Source of the DNA: Acidobacteriaceae bacterium
GTDB lineage: Bacteria; Acidobacteriota; Terriglobia; Terriglobales; Acidobacteriaceae
Direction of reading: 5' to 3'
NCBI GenBank assembly: GCA_025462735.1
Contig: JAOAPC010000024.1
Location: forward strand, 310,001-374,000
DNA: 64,000 bases
Positions 26,340-34,911 of this stretch are shown here, piece after piece. The notes under the pieces are model-generated. The model searched no databases. It had not been told where the DNA came from and saw nothing but the letters and a program-made list of their open reading frames with translations. The first letter of the stretch is position 1. Each line of letters begins with the position of its first letter. The position numbers and the translations under genes are program-made.

Positions 26340-27161
26340 CTAAACATTGCTCGGCGGTTTCAACACCAACGTGCGGTTGAACTGCTGCATGATCTTGTAG
26401 CATTCGCACGCTGCCGACTCGAGCTGTTTGCGATTAATGATTTTTACCGTGCCGCGCAGATTTTCGATAAAGCCAGCTTTCTGCAAAATGCCCGCAGCCA
26501 GGCTCACACTTGGTCTTCCAGTTCCAAGCATCTGAGCCAGAAACTCATGGGTGATCGGCAGAAATTCCGATGCGACGCGGTCCTGGCACATCAGCAGCCA
26601 TCGCGCCAGGCGCTGCTCGATTTCGTGCAGCCGGTTGCACGCGGCGATCTGCGCTATTTGCAGTCCCTGAACCAGCACGTAGCGGTTCAACATCAGCCGT
26701 AGCTCGGGTGCCTCTCGCATCTTGTCTTCCAAAATTTCTGACTTGAGGCGGACTCCGGTCCCGGGAATCTGCATGATGCTGCGATACGGTCCGCGATGAA
26801 TGCCAACCGCCAGCGGCGTCCCGACAATTCCCTCACGTCCGACGATGGCGACTTCTACGCTATGACCATCGCTCGTCAATACGACCAGCGATGCCAAGCC
26901 CTCATTCAAAAAATAGGCGAACTCTATTTTCTCGCCTGCCTCATGCAGGATCTGGTGATGGGAAAGCTGCACCGATTCAAGATGGGGGCGGATGAGGTTG
27001 TACTCTGTCTCGGGGATCGAGTTCAGGATTTGGTTCTCGACCGGCTTCGAGTTAGCGTCGGTTCGCGTGCCTGATGGACTCGTGATTGAGTTTTTTAGTT
27101 CGATTCGAAAATTCGTACGTTGCAAACGTGCTCCCTCTTGCAAGCCACGCGCAAACCACAA
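26340..27161 (-). CDS. Crp/Fnr family transcriptional regulator (copy 1)
   Basis: This protein of up to 273 residues has a cyclic-nucleotide-binding-like beta-barrel (about 50-165; EVAIVGREGIVGTPLA) and a C-terminal winged helix with the recognition region EFLAQMLGTGRPSVSLAAGIL. No four-cysteine Fe-S set like that of Fnr is seen. The frame starts with TTG at 27161; the true start may lie further in, because similarity to the next gene begins near residue 43. It is a close tandem paralogue of the gene 120 bases upstream on the same strand. Targets and ligand are unknown. Confidence 0.88.
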   Translation of the reverse strand: MWFARGLQEGARLQRTNFRIELKNSITSPSGTRTDANSKPVENQILNSIPETEYNLIRPHLESVQLSHHQILHEAGEKIEFAYFLNEGLASLVVLTSDGHSVEVAIVGREGIVGTPLAVGIHRGPYRSIMQIPGTGVRLKSEILEDKMREAPELRLMLNRYVLVQGLQIAQIAACNRLHEIEQRLARWLLMCQDRVASEFLPITHEFLAQMLGTGRPSVSLAAGILQKAGFIENLRGTVKIINRKQLESAACECYKIMQQFNRTLVLKPPSNV

Positions 27162-27280
27162 GATTCTCTGGAGAAGACCAGTGCGCGTAGGCTATTTGTC
27201 ACGCGAGAATGTGTCAGTTCGACAACGAACCGAGAGTTCCGCAACTACATACTCAACATCTCTTTCGGCGGCGGCGGAAA

Positions 27281-28054
27281 CTACTTCAGGCTGAAGGTCC
27301 CGTTGTAGTTTTGGATCACTCTGTAGCACTCGCATGCGGCATCCTCGAGGCGCTTGCGGTTGAGGATTTTTAAACTCCCGCGAGTGTTTTGGATCAGCCC
27401 TGCACGCTCGAGCACGCCCGCGGCAATGGTGACCGTTGGTCTTCCCGAGCCCAGCATTTGAGCAAGGAATTCGTGAGTCAGTGGCAAATTTTCGGAGTCA
27501 ATCCTGTCCTGGCACATCAACAACCAGCGGGCCAGCCTCTGATCCATGTCATGCAGCCGGTTGCACGCGGCGAGTTGTGCCACCTGTAACTGCTGCATCA
27601 TGACGTATCGCTCGACGAGCAATTTCAAATTAGGCGACCGGTCAAAAGTCTCCTCCAGCGCTAACGATGGAATCCGCAAACCTCTTCCAGCAATTTGCAT
27701 AATGGCCCGCATGGGTGCGCTCTCAAAACCAAACGCTAGTGGAGCTCCGACGACGCCTTCGCAGCCAGCGATGCCAACCTCCACGCTTCGGCCGTCTTGG
27801 ACGAGCACGACCAGCGACACCATTCCCTCATTGGGGAAATAGGCGTTCGCGATTTTTTCGCCCTGGTCGTAAAAGATTTTGTACTGCGGCATTTCCACTT
27901 CTTCTAGCAGGGGCCGCAGGCTCATGAATTCATCTTCGGGGATGGTACGCAGTATCCGGTTCTTGATCGATTTACCATCGCGATCGGTGCGCGGCGGCAA
28001 CGGCATAGGAATAGCCGGCACCCGCGGATCGACGGAAGACGTAACGTCTGGCAT
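27281..28054 (-). CDS. Crp/Fnr family transcriptional regulator (copy 2)
   Basis: This 257-residue paralogue of the preceding regulator shares RLARWLLMCQDR, HEFLAQMLG(S/T)GRP and AACECY. The sensor barrel carries VEVGIAGCEGVVGAPLA. The ATG at 28054 (MPDVTSSVDP) is used; an in-frame GTG 24 bases upstream is possible. The C-terminal half is much better conserved between the copies than the N-terminal tail, as expected of a duplication that has kept its DNA-binding surface. The two may bind the same or overlapping sites. Confidence 0.88.
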   Translation of the reverse strand: MPDVTSSVDPRVPAIPMPLPPRTDRDGKSIKNRILRTIPEDEFMSLRPLLEEVEMPQYKIFYDQGEKIANAYFPNEGMVSLVVLVQDGRSVEVGIAGCEGVVGAPLAFGFESAPMRAIMQIAGRGLRIPSLALEETFDRSPNLKLLVERYVMMQQLQVAQLAACNRLHDMDQRLARWLLMCQDRIDSENLPLTHEFLAQMLGSGRPTVTIAAGVLERAGLIQNTRGSLKILNRKRLEDAACECYRVIQNYNGTFSLK

Positions 28055-28168
28055 AGCGATTTCGCATTCTCTTTGCACGCCGATAAGATGCGATGCAGCC
28101 AGTCCGAACTGTCAGGGAATCCTGTACGTAGAACTGTAAATTCGCGCACTGGAGAGAGATATTTTCCG

Positions 28169-28205
28169 CAAAAAAACGGCACCCTTAGGTCAGGGTGCCT
28201 GTTTT
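28169..28205 (-). terminator. Rho-independent terminator, read on the minus strand
   Basis: Read on the minus strand, GGCACCCT, a short loop and AGGGTGCC form a stable stem followed by G and a run of seven T. It sits about 20 bases after the bactofilin stop codon and should end that transcript before the Crp/Fnr gene. Confidence 0.9.
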
Positions 28206-28224
28206 CAGAGCTGAATTGGATGGT

Positions 28225-28764
28225 TTACGCGCGGGCTGCTGCTACCTCGGCGGGAGTGCTGGTTACCGGCTTCTCCTCGCCATTCGGCTTTTGTCCAGGT
28301 TGCTGTCCGGCCTTACGGATATCGATTCCGCCTTTGAAGAACGCGCCATCTTCAATGGAGATGCGCGCGGCTACGACGTCGCCGGTGAGCGAACCATCGC
28401 TGCGGATGTCAACCCGGTCGCTGGCCGTGAGGTTGCCACGAACTTTGCCAAGGACAACGATTTCGCGGGCATTGATGTTGGCGGCGACCACGCCGTTGCG
28501 GCCAACCGTGACACGGTTTCCAGCAAGGTTGATCGAACCTTCCACGCGTCCATCAATGTAAAGCGACTCAGACCCGGTTACTTCACCCTTAATCACAAGA
28601 GACTTCCCGATGGTAGCCTGGTCTGCAGTGCTGGCCGAAACGGGTCGCGGAGCACTGCTGGCGGCCGTTTCGGTTACCGCAGGAGCGCTCGGCGCTGATG
28701 TAGGGATACGCTCCGGCTCGGTCGGACGACCTGGCGCCGTGGGCTGATTTGTAGGCTTCCACAT
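28225..28764 (-). CDS. Bactofilin (polymer-forming cytoskeletal protein)
   Basis: This 179-residue protein has a Pro/Thr/Ala-rich disordered head to about residue 48. The bactofilin core follows (about 50-155; IGKSLVIKGEVTGSESLYID, then repeated short beta-helix turns such as VRGNLTASDRVDI and LTGDVVAARISIEDG). A disordered tail ends it. Bactofilins form membrane-linked filaments used in cell shape and envelope growth. AAGGAAAGGA lies a few bases before the ATG. It is a single gene with its own terminator. Confidence 0.93.
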   Translation of the reverse strand: MWKPTNQPTAPGRPTEPERIPTSAPSAPAVTETAASSAPRPVSASTADQATIGKSLVIKGEVTGSESLYIDGRVEGSINLAGNRVTVGRNGVVAANINAREIVVLGKVRGNLTASDRVDIRSDGSLTGDVVAARISIEDGAFFKGGIDIRKAGQQPGQKPNGEEKPVTSTPAEVAAARA

Positions 28765-29266
28765 GTGAGAAGAAATCCTTTCCTTTAGGGAAATTGTTTG
28801 TATTGGGCCGAATCTGTCTATTCGGAGGCCAACAAAATTCTACTCTCCACAGCTAGGTTTGTATTGTGGAAAAGAGTAATACTTTGTGCATTTTTGGGGT
28901 GTTTTTGAGGATTTTCGAGCAAATATTCAGGGCAAAGCCTTAGAGTGGCCGCGTTACTTTGGTCAGCACTGATGGTCTAGCTACTCTGGAATGACTCTCT
29001 GCAAAGTCTAAACGAAGGAGTCGCGGATTGTGGGCCCTCTCCCTTCGAAATAGTCTTATAGCCGCAGCACAAGTCCAGGCGCCCTAGACCGGCATTTGCG
29101 TCTGCGAGATAACACCTAACGGTAGCTGGTAGCTACCCGTTAAACGACGATACTAGGGAAACAGGCGAGAGCTGCTGGAACGGCACCGATATCTGTCCGA
29201 CTCATCTAAAATCTCAGAAGCACTCATGCGTAACCGCAGCTTAAGCTGCAAGACTTTGGAACCAAA
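28765..29266. other. Intergenic region between bactofilin and rnr
   Basis: About 500 bases between two divergent genes, with no credible coding frame. It must hold both promoters. An imperfect inverted repeat built on GGTAGCT and AGCTACC lies near 29117-29142. I cannot assign promoter boxes with confidence. Confidence 0.5.
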
Positions 29267-32023
29267 ATGCTTTCGGACGCGGTCATCCTGAAAAAAATCC
29301 AACGTCAGCCGAAGCAGGCTGCTGGATACAAGCAACTAGTGCGCGAATTAGGGCTGCACGGCAATGAGAGGAAGGAACTCTCCGGCCGGCTGCAGAAAAT
29401 GATCTCTGGCGGCCAGCTGGTAAAAATGGATTCGGATCGATATGCAATCCCGCAAGCGGCAACTGCTAGCGGGAAAAACTTGATCGCCGGAAAACTAAGC
29501 CTTCATCGCGACGGGTTCGGTTTCGTTATCCCTGATCTCGCTTCTGCTGCCCCTAATCTGAAAGGCCGGCTCTCCGGAGACATTTTCATTCCGCCGCATG
29601 CGGTGGGCTCGGCGATGCACGGCGATCGCGTGTTGGTTGAAGTCACTAATATCCGGGATGACGGCAGGGCTGAGGGACGCGTTTTGCGCCCGATAGATCG
29701 CGCTCATCCTACAGTTGTGGGCATTTTTCACCACGGCTCACGGCAAAATTACGTCGTCGCTCTTGACCAGAAGATTTCGCAGCAGATTGTCATCCCACAT
29801 GGAATGGAATATCCGGAGGGAACGGATCCGTCGTCGGTCGTTGGCCGTTCGTCGTTGGCAAAAGCGCAATCCGCAGAAGTCGGCGCAACAATCGCTGAGA
29901 AAGACACGGCGCGCAGGAGAAAGGTTTCGCCGGCGACCAATGACGAACGGCCAACGACGGGCTCTTCCAGGCACCGTGTGCTGGGCGAAGAAGTCGCCCG
30001 GCGGGATTGGAGTGATCTCGAAAATGTGGTGGTCGACGTTGAGATCACCGACTGGCCGACGGCAACGCAAAATCCGCGCGGCCGTGTCGTTGAAATTTTG
30101 GGCTACGAAGATGACTTCGGCGTTGACGTTGAGATCATCATTCGCAAGTACCATCTGCCCCATCGCTTTCCTGCCCAGGTGTTGACTGAAGCCGAAGCAA
30201 TTGAGCCAATCATTCCTTCTGCCGAGATTCGCAAGCGACGTGATTTCCGGGACCTCCCAATTGTCACCATCGATGGCGAAACTGCTCGCGATTTCGACGA
30301 CGCCGTGCTGGTGCAACGCCTGGAAAACGGCAACTACGAATTGCAAGTTCATATTGCCGACGTTGCCCAATACGTTCTGCCCGATACCGCGCTCGATCAG
30401 GAGGCGCGGCTGCGCGGAACCAGCGTTTACTTTCCCGACCGTGCCGTCCCCATGCTACCGCTCGAGCTTTCGACCGACATTTGCAGTTTGCGGCCGCAGG
30501 TTGATCGTCTGGTGATGTCATGCCTCATGGAGATTGACAATCGCGGTGAGATCGTCGGATACCACATTTGTCCTGGAGTGATCCGTTCTGCTGAACGCAT
30601 GACCTACACCGCGGTGAAGGCTGTGCTCGAAGGCGACGAATCGTTTCAAGCAAAGTACGCAGGGTTGGTGAAGAACTTCGAACTCATGCGCGAGCTGGCA
30701 ATGATTCTGAACCGCAAGCGCGAGCGTCGCGGCTCCATTGACTTTGACTTGCCAGAGCCAATGATTGAATTTGATGAACTCGGATTGATGAAGAGCATCA
30801 CGCGTTCGGAACGCAACATTGCGAACCGCATCATCGAGGAATTCATGCTTTCGGCGAACGAGTGTGTTGCCGGATATTTGGAAAACAAGAGATTTCCTTC
30901 ACTCTATCGTGTCCACGAAAAACCCGATGCCAAGCGCGTGTACGACTTCGAAGTGATCGCCGCGACCTTTGGATATTCGCTCGGCGTCGGTCCTCTTCCC
31001 ATCCAGCGTGTGCAGTTCAAAAGTGATCGCCGCTCCAGCTATGGAACAGGAAAGCGCGCGCGGGAAGTCGAGATTCCGAAGGAGGTTCACATCACTCCCC
31101 GCATGTACCAGAAGCTGACCGAGAAGATTGCCGGCAAGCCCGAGGAGCGGATTTTGTCTTACCTAATGCTGCGCTCGCTGAAGCAGGCGCGGTATTCAGA
31201 AGAAAATCTCGGGCACTTCGCGCTGGCGGCGACGACTTACACGCACTTCACTTCGCCGATTCGCCGATATCCGGACTTGATCGTGCACAGAATTCTTAAA
31301 GATGTGCTGAGAGATTCTCCGGAGAAATGGGATGGAGAAGTGCCCATTGGGAGTCTTTCCTCAGGGCCTAAAGGCCAACATCCACCACCCGATGACGCGG
31401 CGCTGAAGCGCCGCTCTTCCACGGTCGACCACTCATCTGTTCACAGCTTGGAAGAGCGGCCCTTCAGGGCCGCGCCAACGGAACACAACAGGAAAGGCGT
31501 TTTGGCCCCTGAGAACTCGTGGCCGGGGCGGCCGCGCCACACGGACGCTGCTACCCCCTGGTCAAAGCGCCGCGAGCGCGAGCAGGTTGAACTTTCTGAA
31601 GGCCCCATCTCACTCGACGAACTTCATGCCATTTCCGAAGAATCGAGCCAATCGGAGCGCCGCGCTGATGATGCGGAACGCGAGCTGATGGAGTGGAAAA
31701 AGGCGAAGTTCATGCAAGACCGCGTCGGCGAGGACTTCGACGGTCTCATTATTAGCGTCACGAAATTCGGCTTCTTCGTCGAACTCACGGACATGTTCGT
31801 TGAAGGGCTGGTTCCCCTCAACACCCTTATCGATGATCGTTACACGTACCACGAGAACACACGCGAAATTATTGGCCAGCGCTCGCGCAGGACATTTCGG
31901 CTGGGACAAAAGGTGCGCGTGATCGTGGACCGGATTGATCCGGTGGAAAAAAAGATCCAGTTTGCATTGTTAGAAGAAGTGAAGCCACCTAGAACCAAGC
32001 ACAAAAAGCGATTACGTATCTGA
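29267..32023 (+). CDS. rnr: Ribonuclease R with two unusual insertions
   Basis: This 918-residue 3'-5' exoribonuclease degrades structured RNA. It has a winged-helix head (about 1-65), cold-shock/OB domains, the RNB catalytic domain (about 320-680, with the acidic site RDFDDAV and SPIRRYPDLIVHRIL) and a C-terminal S1 domain (about 830-905). Two low-complexity stretches interrupt it. One at about residues 189-231 lies between 22-base inverted repeats (29837-29858 and 29937-29958), and one at about 695-764 carries several palindromes (31365-31473). Both keep the frame. It is longer than most RNase R proteins. The start has only a weak ribosome site. Confidence 0.93.
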   Translation: MLSDAVILKKIQRQPKQAAGYKQLVRELGLHGNERKELSGRLQKMISGGQLVKMDSDRYAIPQAATASGKNLIAGKLSLHRDGFGFVIPDLASAAPNLKGRLSGDIFIPPHAVGSAMHGDRVLVEVTNIRDDGRAEGRVLRPIDRAHPTVVGIFHHGSRQNYVVALDQKISQQIVIPHGMEYPEGTDPSSVVGRSSLAKAQSAEVGATIAEKDTARRRKVSPATNDERPTTGSSRHRVLGEEVARRDWSDLENVVVDVEITDWPTATQNPRGRVVEILGYEDDFGVDVEIIIRKYHLPHRFPAQVLTEAEAIEPIIPSAEIRKRRDFRDLPIVTIDGETARDFDDAVLVQRLENGNYELQVHIADVAQYVLPDTALDQEARLRGTSVYFPDRAVPMLPLELSTDICSLRPQVDRLVMSCLMEIDNRGEIVGYHICPGVIRSAERMTYTAVKAVLEGDESFQAKYAGLVKNFELMRELAMILNRKRERRGSIDFDLPEPMIEFDELGLMKSITRSERNIANRIIEEFMLSANECVAGYLENKRFPSLYRVHEKPDAKRVYDFEVIAATFGYSLGVGPLPIQRVQFKSDRRSSYGTGKRAREVEIPKEVHITPRMYQKLTEKIAGKPEERILSYLMLRSLKQARYSEENLGHFALAATTYTHFTSPIRRYPDLIVHRILKDVLRDSPEKWDGEVPIGSLSSGPKGQHPPPDDAALKRRSSTVDHSSVHSLEERPFRAAPTEHNRKGVLAPENSWPGRPRHTDAATPWSKRREREQVELSEGPISLDELHAISEESSQSERRADDAERELMEWKKAKFMQDRVGEDFDGLIISVTKFGFFVELTDMFVEGLVPLNTLIDDRYTYHENTREIIGQRSRRTFRLGQKVRVIVDRIDPVEKKIQFALLEEVKPPRTKHKKRLRI
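29837..29958. repeat. Inverted-repeat element inside rnr (insertion 1)
   Basis: Two 22-base arms at 29837-29858 and 29937-29958 are reverse complements with one mismatch (21 of 22) and are rich in GTCGTTGGCC words. Together with the 78 bases between them they encode a Ser/Ala/Lys-rich segment with no match to the RNase R fold. This is the pattern expected of a small repeat element sitting in frame within a gene. Confidence 0.8.
31365..31473. repeat. Palindrome array inside rnr (insertion 2)
   Basis: Three palindromes follow one another: GGCCTaaAGGCC (31365-31376), GCGGCGCTgaAGCGCCGC (31397-31414) and GCGGCCCTtcAGGGCCGC (31456-31473). CCGCTCTTCC (31411-31420) also pairs with GGAAGAGCGG (31450-31459), giving one larger cruciform. 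This is the build of a paired REP element, here translated as a linker just after the RNB core. Confidence 0.85.
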
Positions 32024-32136
32024 AGCAACGAGGGTTGTCGTAGCTTACAGGCTGGATGGCCGTGGTCCACGCTCAATGCGCTTGGTGTAGAATTTCCCAG
32101 TTAACCCCGTTCGAACATCCTCGTTCGAACCAGTGT

Positions 32137-32213
32137 CGGGACGTGGCTCAGCCTGGTAGAGCACTCGCTTGGGGTGCGAGGGGTCGGCAGTTCAAATCTG
32201 CCCGTCCCGACCA
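32137..32213 (+). tRNA. tRNA-Pro (anticodon GGG)
   Basis: A full cloverleaf can be drawn by hand. The acceptor is CGGGACG paired with CGTCCCG, the D stem is GCTC/GAGC, the anticodon stem is CTCGC/GCGAG with loop TTGGGGT (anticodon GGG), and the T arm is GGCAG-TTCAAAT-CTGCC. The discriminator A is followed by an encoded CCA. It lies after rnr and at the left edge of the phospholipase islet. Its last 25 bases are repeated at 34000-34024. Confidence 0.97.
32189..32213 (+). repeat. Left copy of the 25-base tRNA-end direct repeat (putative attL)
   Basis: The last 25 bases of tRNA-Pro (T loop, T stem, acceptor and CCA) are identical to 34000-34024. Bases flanking the two copies differ. Duplication of a tRNA 3' end is what site-specific integration into a tRNA gene leaves behind. 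Confidence 0.75.
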
Positions 32214-32485
32214 ACATCCGATTACTTCCGAATAGCCCAACGTTGGCCGGGCTCTGCAACTTCCGGGTCGAAACTACTGGACGACAACAAACTGATTGAC
32301 ACCACGAAAAGCCTTGTGTACAAGGGACGGGTTTATGTAAAGGTTGCGAAGGGAACGGCAAGGGATCGACGTTCGCCTCACCCATCCGCTCTGCAGTGCG
32401 CGTTGGTATTTGCATGAGCAGGCTATGGTTGGATCACCGGTTCCCGCTGAATCGATAGTGTTTTTCCTTCCAAGGAGGTGTCACC

Positions 32486-33742
32486 ATGAAGCAGCCAGGC
32501 AAGTCATTCGAATCCCCAGTTACACGCCGCTCGTTTCTTCAGCGCGCTGGAGTAGGCGGTGCCGCCGTCCTGGGTGGGACACTTTGGCCGAAAATTCTGG
32601 CCGCCGGCACGCCACGTCCGCGATCCAGCCAGCTGCCAGTGAGGCATGTGATCATCTCCTGCCAGGAGAACCGCTCGTTCGACCACTACTTTGGCTACGC
32701 GCCGCAAGTCCAGGCTGCCGGTTTCGGGCCACCCCCGGGCTACTCGCAGCCGGATGGCGCGGGCGGGACCGTCTCCCCATACGAGTTCACAAGCCTCTCG
32801 ACAAATGACATCGGCCACTCGTGGGGGGCGGTCCACAGCGAATGGAACGCCGGTGCAATGGACGGCTTCATGACGACAGACGGCATCGATGCGATGGGCT
32901 ACTACACGGCCACCGAGTTGCCCTTTTACTACAGTCTGCTTGACGAGTTCACGCTGTGCGGGAACTACTTCTGCTCCTTACTCGGTCCGACGTGGCCGAA
33001 CCGTTTTTATTTTGCGGCCGGAACCTCGGGCGGGATCACGACCAACGGCCTGTGGGGGTACGGGATTTTCGACTACCCGATCATCCTCGATCTGCTCGAC
33101 GCCGCCGGCGTCAGCTGGAAGGTTTACAACAACACCTGGGACAGCGTCCCGTTTGGGAATAGCGACAACGTCTTCGTCTTCTGGAAGCGTTACGCGCACG
33201 ACAACCGCACCCTCGGGACTCGCGGCGACTACTTCAGCGACCTTAAGCATGGCACACTGCCGCAAGTGTCGTGGATCATTCCGAGCTTCGCCCGGGGCCT
33301 GGACGAGCACCCGCCGGCCGACGTTTCGGTCGGGATGGGCATTCAAGAAGACTTGATCACCGCGCTGCGCCAGTCATCGGCATGGGACAGTTCTGCGTTT
33401 CTACTAACGTACGACGAGCACGGAGGCTACTTCGACCACGTGGCCCCGCCACAGCTCGATGCGTTCGGGCTGGGCATCCGGGTTCCGATGTGGGTGATCT
33501 CCCCGCTCGCGAAGCGCGCGCACATCGAGCCGAAGGTGTACGAGCACACCTCGACCTTGAAGTTCCTCGAACGCCTGTTCAATCTGCCGACGCTGGCCTC
33601 GGTCAACCACCTGTTCGATACTGCGACGCCGGTCGGTTCGAACTACGAGGCGGCGGCAGGGGGAGCGAGTGCCGGCCCCCCGGCGCCTCCACGTGACGGA
33701 GACGCGCGGATCGGCGACCTGTTCGAGTGCTTTGGCGTGTGA
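32486..33742 (+). CDS. Tat-exported phosphoesterase, phospholipase C family
   Basis: This 418-residue protein belongs to the bacterial phospholipase C / acid phosphatase (phosphoesterase) family, which cleaves phosphate esters such as those in phospholipids. A twin-arginine signal (RRSFLQRAGVGGAAVLGG) shows Tat export. The metal and active-site segments ISCQENRSFDHYFG, LLGPTWPNRFYFAAG, and TYDEHGGYFDHVAPP are clear. CAAGGAGG precedes the ATG. Its codons are visibly richer in G and C at third positions than its neighbours, and it sits alone between tRNA-Pro and a duplicated tRNA end, so acquisition by transfer is likely. It lacks the C-terminal extra domains of classical PLC proteins. Confidence 0.9.
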   Translation: MKQPGKSFESPVTRRSFLQRAGVGGAAVLGGTLWPKILAAGTPRPRSSQLPVRHVIISCQENRSFDHYFGYAPQVQAAGFGPPPGYSQPDGAGGTVSPYEFTSLSTNDIGHSWGAVHSEWNAGAMDGFMTTDGIDAMGYYTATELPFYYSLLDEFTLCGNYFCSLLGPTWPNRFYFAAGTSGGITTNGLWGYGIFDYPIILDLLDAAGVSWKVYNNTWDSVPFGNSDNVFVFWKRYAHDNRTLGTRGDYFSDLKHGTLPQVSWIIPSFARGLDEHPPADVSVGMGIQEDLITALRQSSAWDSSAFLLTYDEHGGYFDHVAPPQLDAFGLGIRVPMWVISPLAKRAHIEPKVYEHTSTLKFLERLFNLPTLASVNHLFDTATPVGSNYEAAAGGASAGPPAPPRDGDARIGDLFECFGV

Positions 33743-34110
33743 GCGGGGGTACCGAAAATCTCGGGATTCAGCAGAAAAGTTCGAAAATCGTCTGCTAGGG
33801 CCGACCAGTTCTTCCGCACAGAGGTCCTTCGACTTCGCTCAGGATTGCGCCCGCGGGCCCGCTAAGCGGCTCAACTGGGGTGCGAGGGGTTCGGCTCAGG
33901 ACGCCGCCTAAGCGGCTCAACTTGGGGTGAGAGGGGTGGAGATTCTTCGACTGCGCTCAGGATTTCGGCAGGCAGCTCAGACGCCGCCTAAGCGCCTCAA
34001 GTTCAAATCTGCCCGTCCCGACCATTCCTTCTGGAATTACTATCCAGCAATTGGACATTCGTCGGAAGCAGCTAGCGTAAAGGGACCAAGGCACGCAGTA
34101 GTCTGAATAA
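33743..34110. repeat. Repeat-rich DNA at the right end of the tRNA-Pro islet
   Basis: There is no gene here. Three related units built on cgccgcctaagcggctcaa occur at about 33858-33890, 33902-33935 and 33981-34024. The first two run into copies of the tRNA anticodon-arm words TGGGGTGCGAGGGGT (33877-33891) and TTGGGGTGAGAGGGGT (33922-33937), and the third into the 25-base tRNA end. Two CTTCGACT(T/G)CGCTCAGGA repeats (about 33827-33844 and 33945-33962) are of a dispersed family also seen near 38.2-38.45 kb. Confidence 0.8.
34000..34024 (+). repeat. Right copy of the 25-base tRNA-end direct repeat (putative attR)
   Basis: This is identical to the last 25 bases of tRNA-Pro at 32189-32213 and lies in the same orientation. 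The remaining two thirds of the tRNA are missing or scrambled, so it cannot make a tRNA. Confidence 0.75.
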
Positions 34111-34581
34111 TTACTGGTTCTTCCACCGTAAGATTTTGACCTCGCCGTAGAACCAGCCTCCCTTCCGTCGATTCCGTCTCATGATTCCTACTCCACCGTG
34201 CCGGTAATCACTATCCATCCACGTGCGGTTGCCAATAAAAGCGGCGACATGAACTCCATGGAAAATGGCTACATCTCCTGGCACGAGCTTGCTGGTATCT
34301 ATGTCCTCAAAAGACGGGACGTCCTGCACGACAAAAGCATCTCCATCGCATCCGTATTCCCAAAAGTTTTTGGCCAGACAGTGTCGATGGCGCTTTGCCG
34401 CGCAGATGTACTGCGAACAATTCAATATCCAGTAGTCAGTGCCGTCCAGCATGACGAGGGATTCGAGATAGTTGCGCGGCGCGGGCTTGAAGGAGAGGGA
34501 GAGTAGAGACAGGATGATTGCCGCTGATGTCAAGATCAAGCGATTCCTTCTTAGACCCGAGCCCGCTAGCCTGTGGACCAT
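34111..34581 (-). CDS. Exported NlpC/P60-like cysteine peptidase (probable)
   Basis: This 156-residue protein has an N-terminal signal or anchor (about 12-32). A Cys-Ser pair in LNCSQYICAAKR is followed by LVPGDVAIFHGVHVAAFIG and WMDSDYRHGGV. Cys, then a GD-strand, then His in this order matches NlpC/P60 or CHAP-type cell-wall peptidases, with Cys in LNCS and His in GVHV as candidate catalytic residues. It is short and has no binding domain, so it may be a minimal hydrolase. AAGGAG lies before the ATG. Confidence 0.6.
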   Translation of the reverse strand: MVHRLAGSGLRRNRLILTSAAIILSLLSLSFKPAPRNYLESLVMLDGTDYWILNCSQYICAAKRHRHCLAKNFWEYGCDGDAFVVQDVPSFEDIDTSKLVPGDVAIFHGVHVAAFIGNRTWMDSDYRHGGVGIMRRNRRKGGWFYGEVKILRWKNQ

Positions 34582-34603
34582 TGTCTTTGGTCACTCCTTA
34601 AAG

Positions 34604-34622
34604 TCCTAGTTTGGGACTAGGA
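34604..34622. promoter_or_regulatory. Palindrome just upstream of the NlpC/P60-like gene
   Basis: TCCTAGT and ACTAGGA form a perfect 7-base inverted repeat around a 5-base centre, about 22 bases upstream of the start codon at 34581. The position fits an operator or a 5' leader hairpin. No protein is assigned to it. Confidence 0.45.
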
Positions 34623-34911
34623 ATGCGCGTTGCAAAGTGACCGAAGTCACGCTTAACTGTTACTGCGGTGGATTTCGCCGAACACTCTTGAGATTGCTAA
34701 CCGAAGCTAAGCACGATGGGTTGATTTCCAGAGCTCCGAAATGGGCACATCCTACAGGCGGCCAATGGCTGAGGCACAGCCCTAAGCTGCTGAAAAGTCC
34801 TAATTCATAAAGAGATTTGCACGAAAATTTGGCAAACAATTAGTGTTTCGATCCTCGGCAGATTACAACAGTAACCTTGTTCCGCGACAGGGTCTCAGCG
34901 AGGCTAGAAGC

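Noticed and set aside
30264-30521. Minus-strand frames inside rnr
   Set aside because: They are shadows of the RNB domain with no independent support.
33876-34024. A second tRNA-Pro gene
   Set aside because: Only pieces of the anticodon arm and the 3' end are present; no cloverleaf can be drawn.
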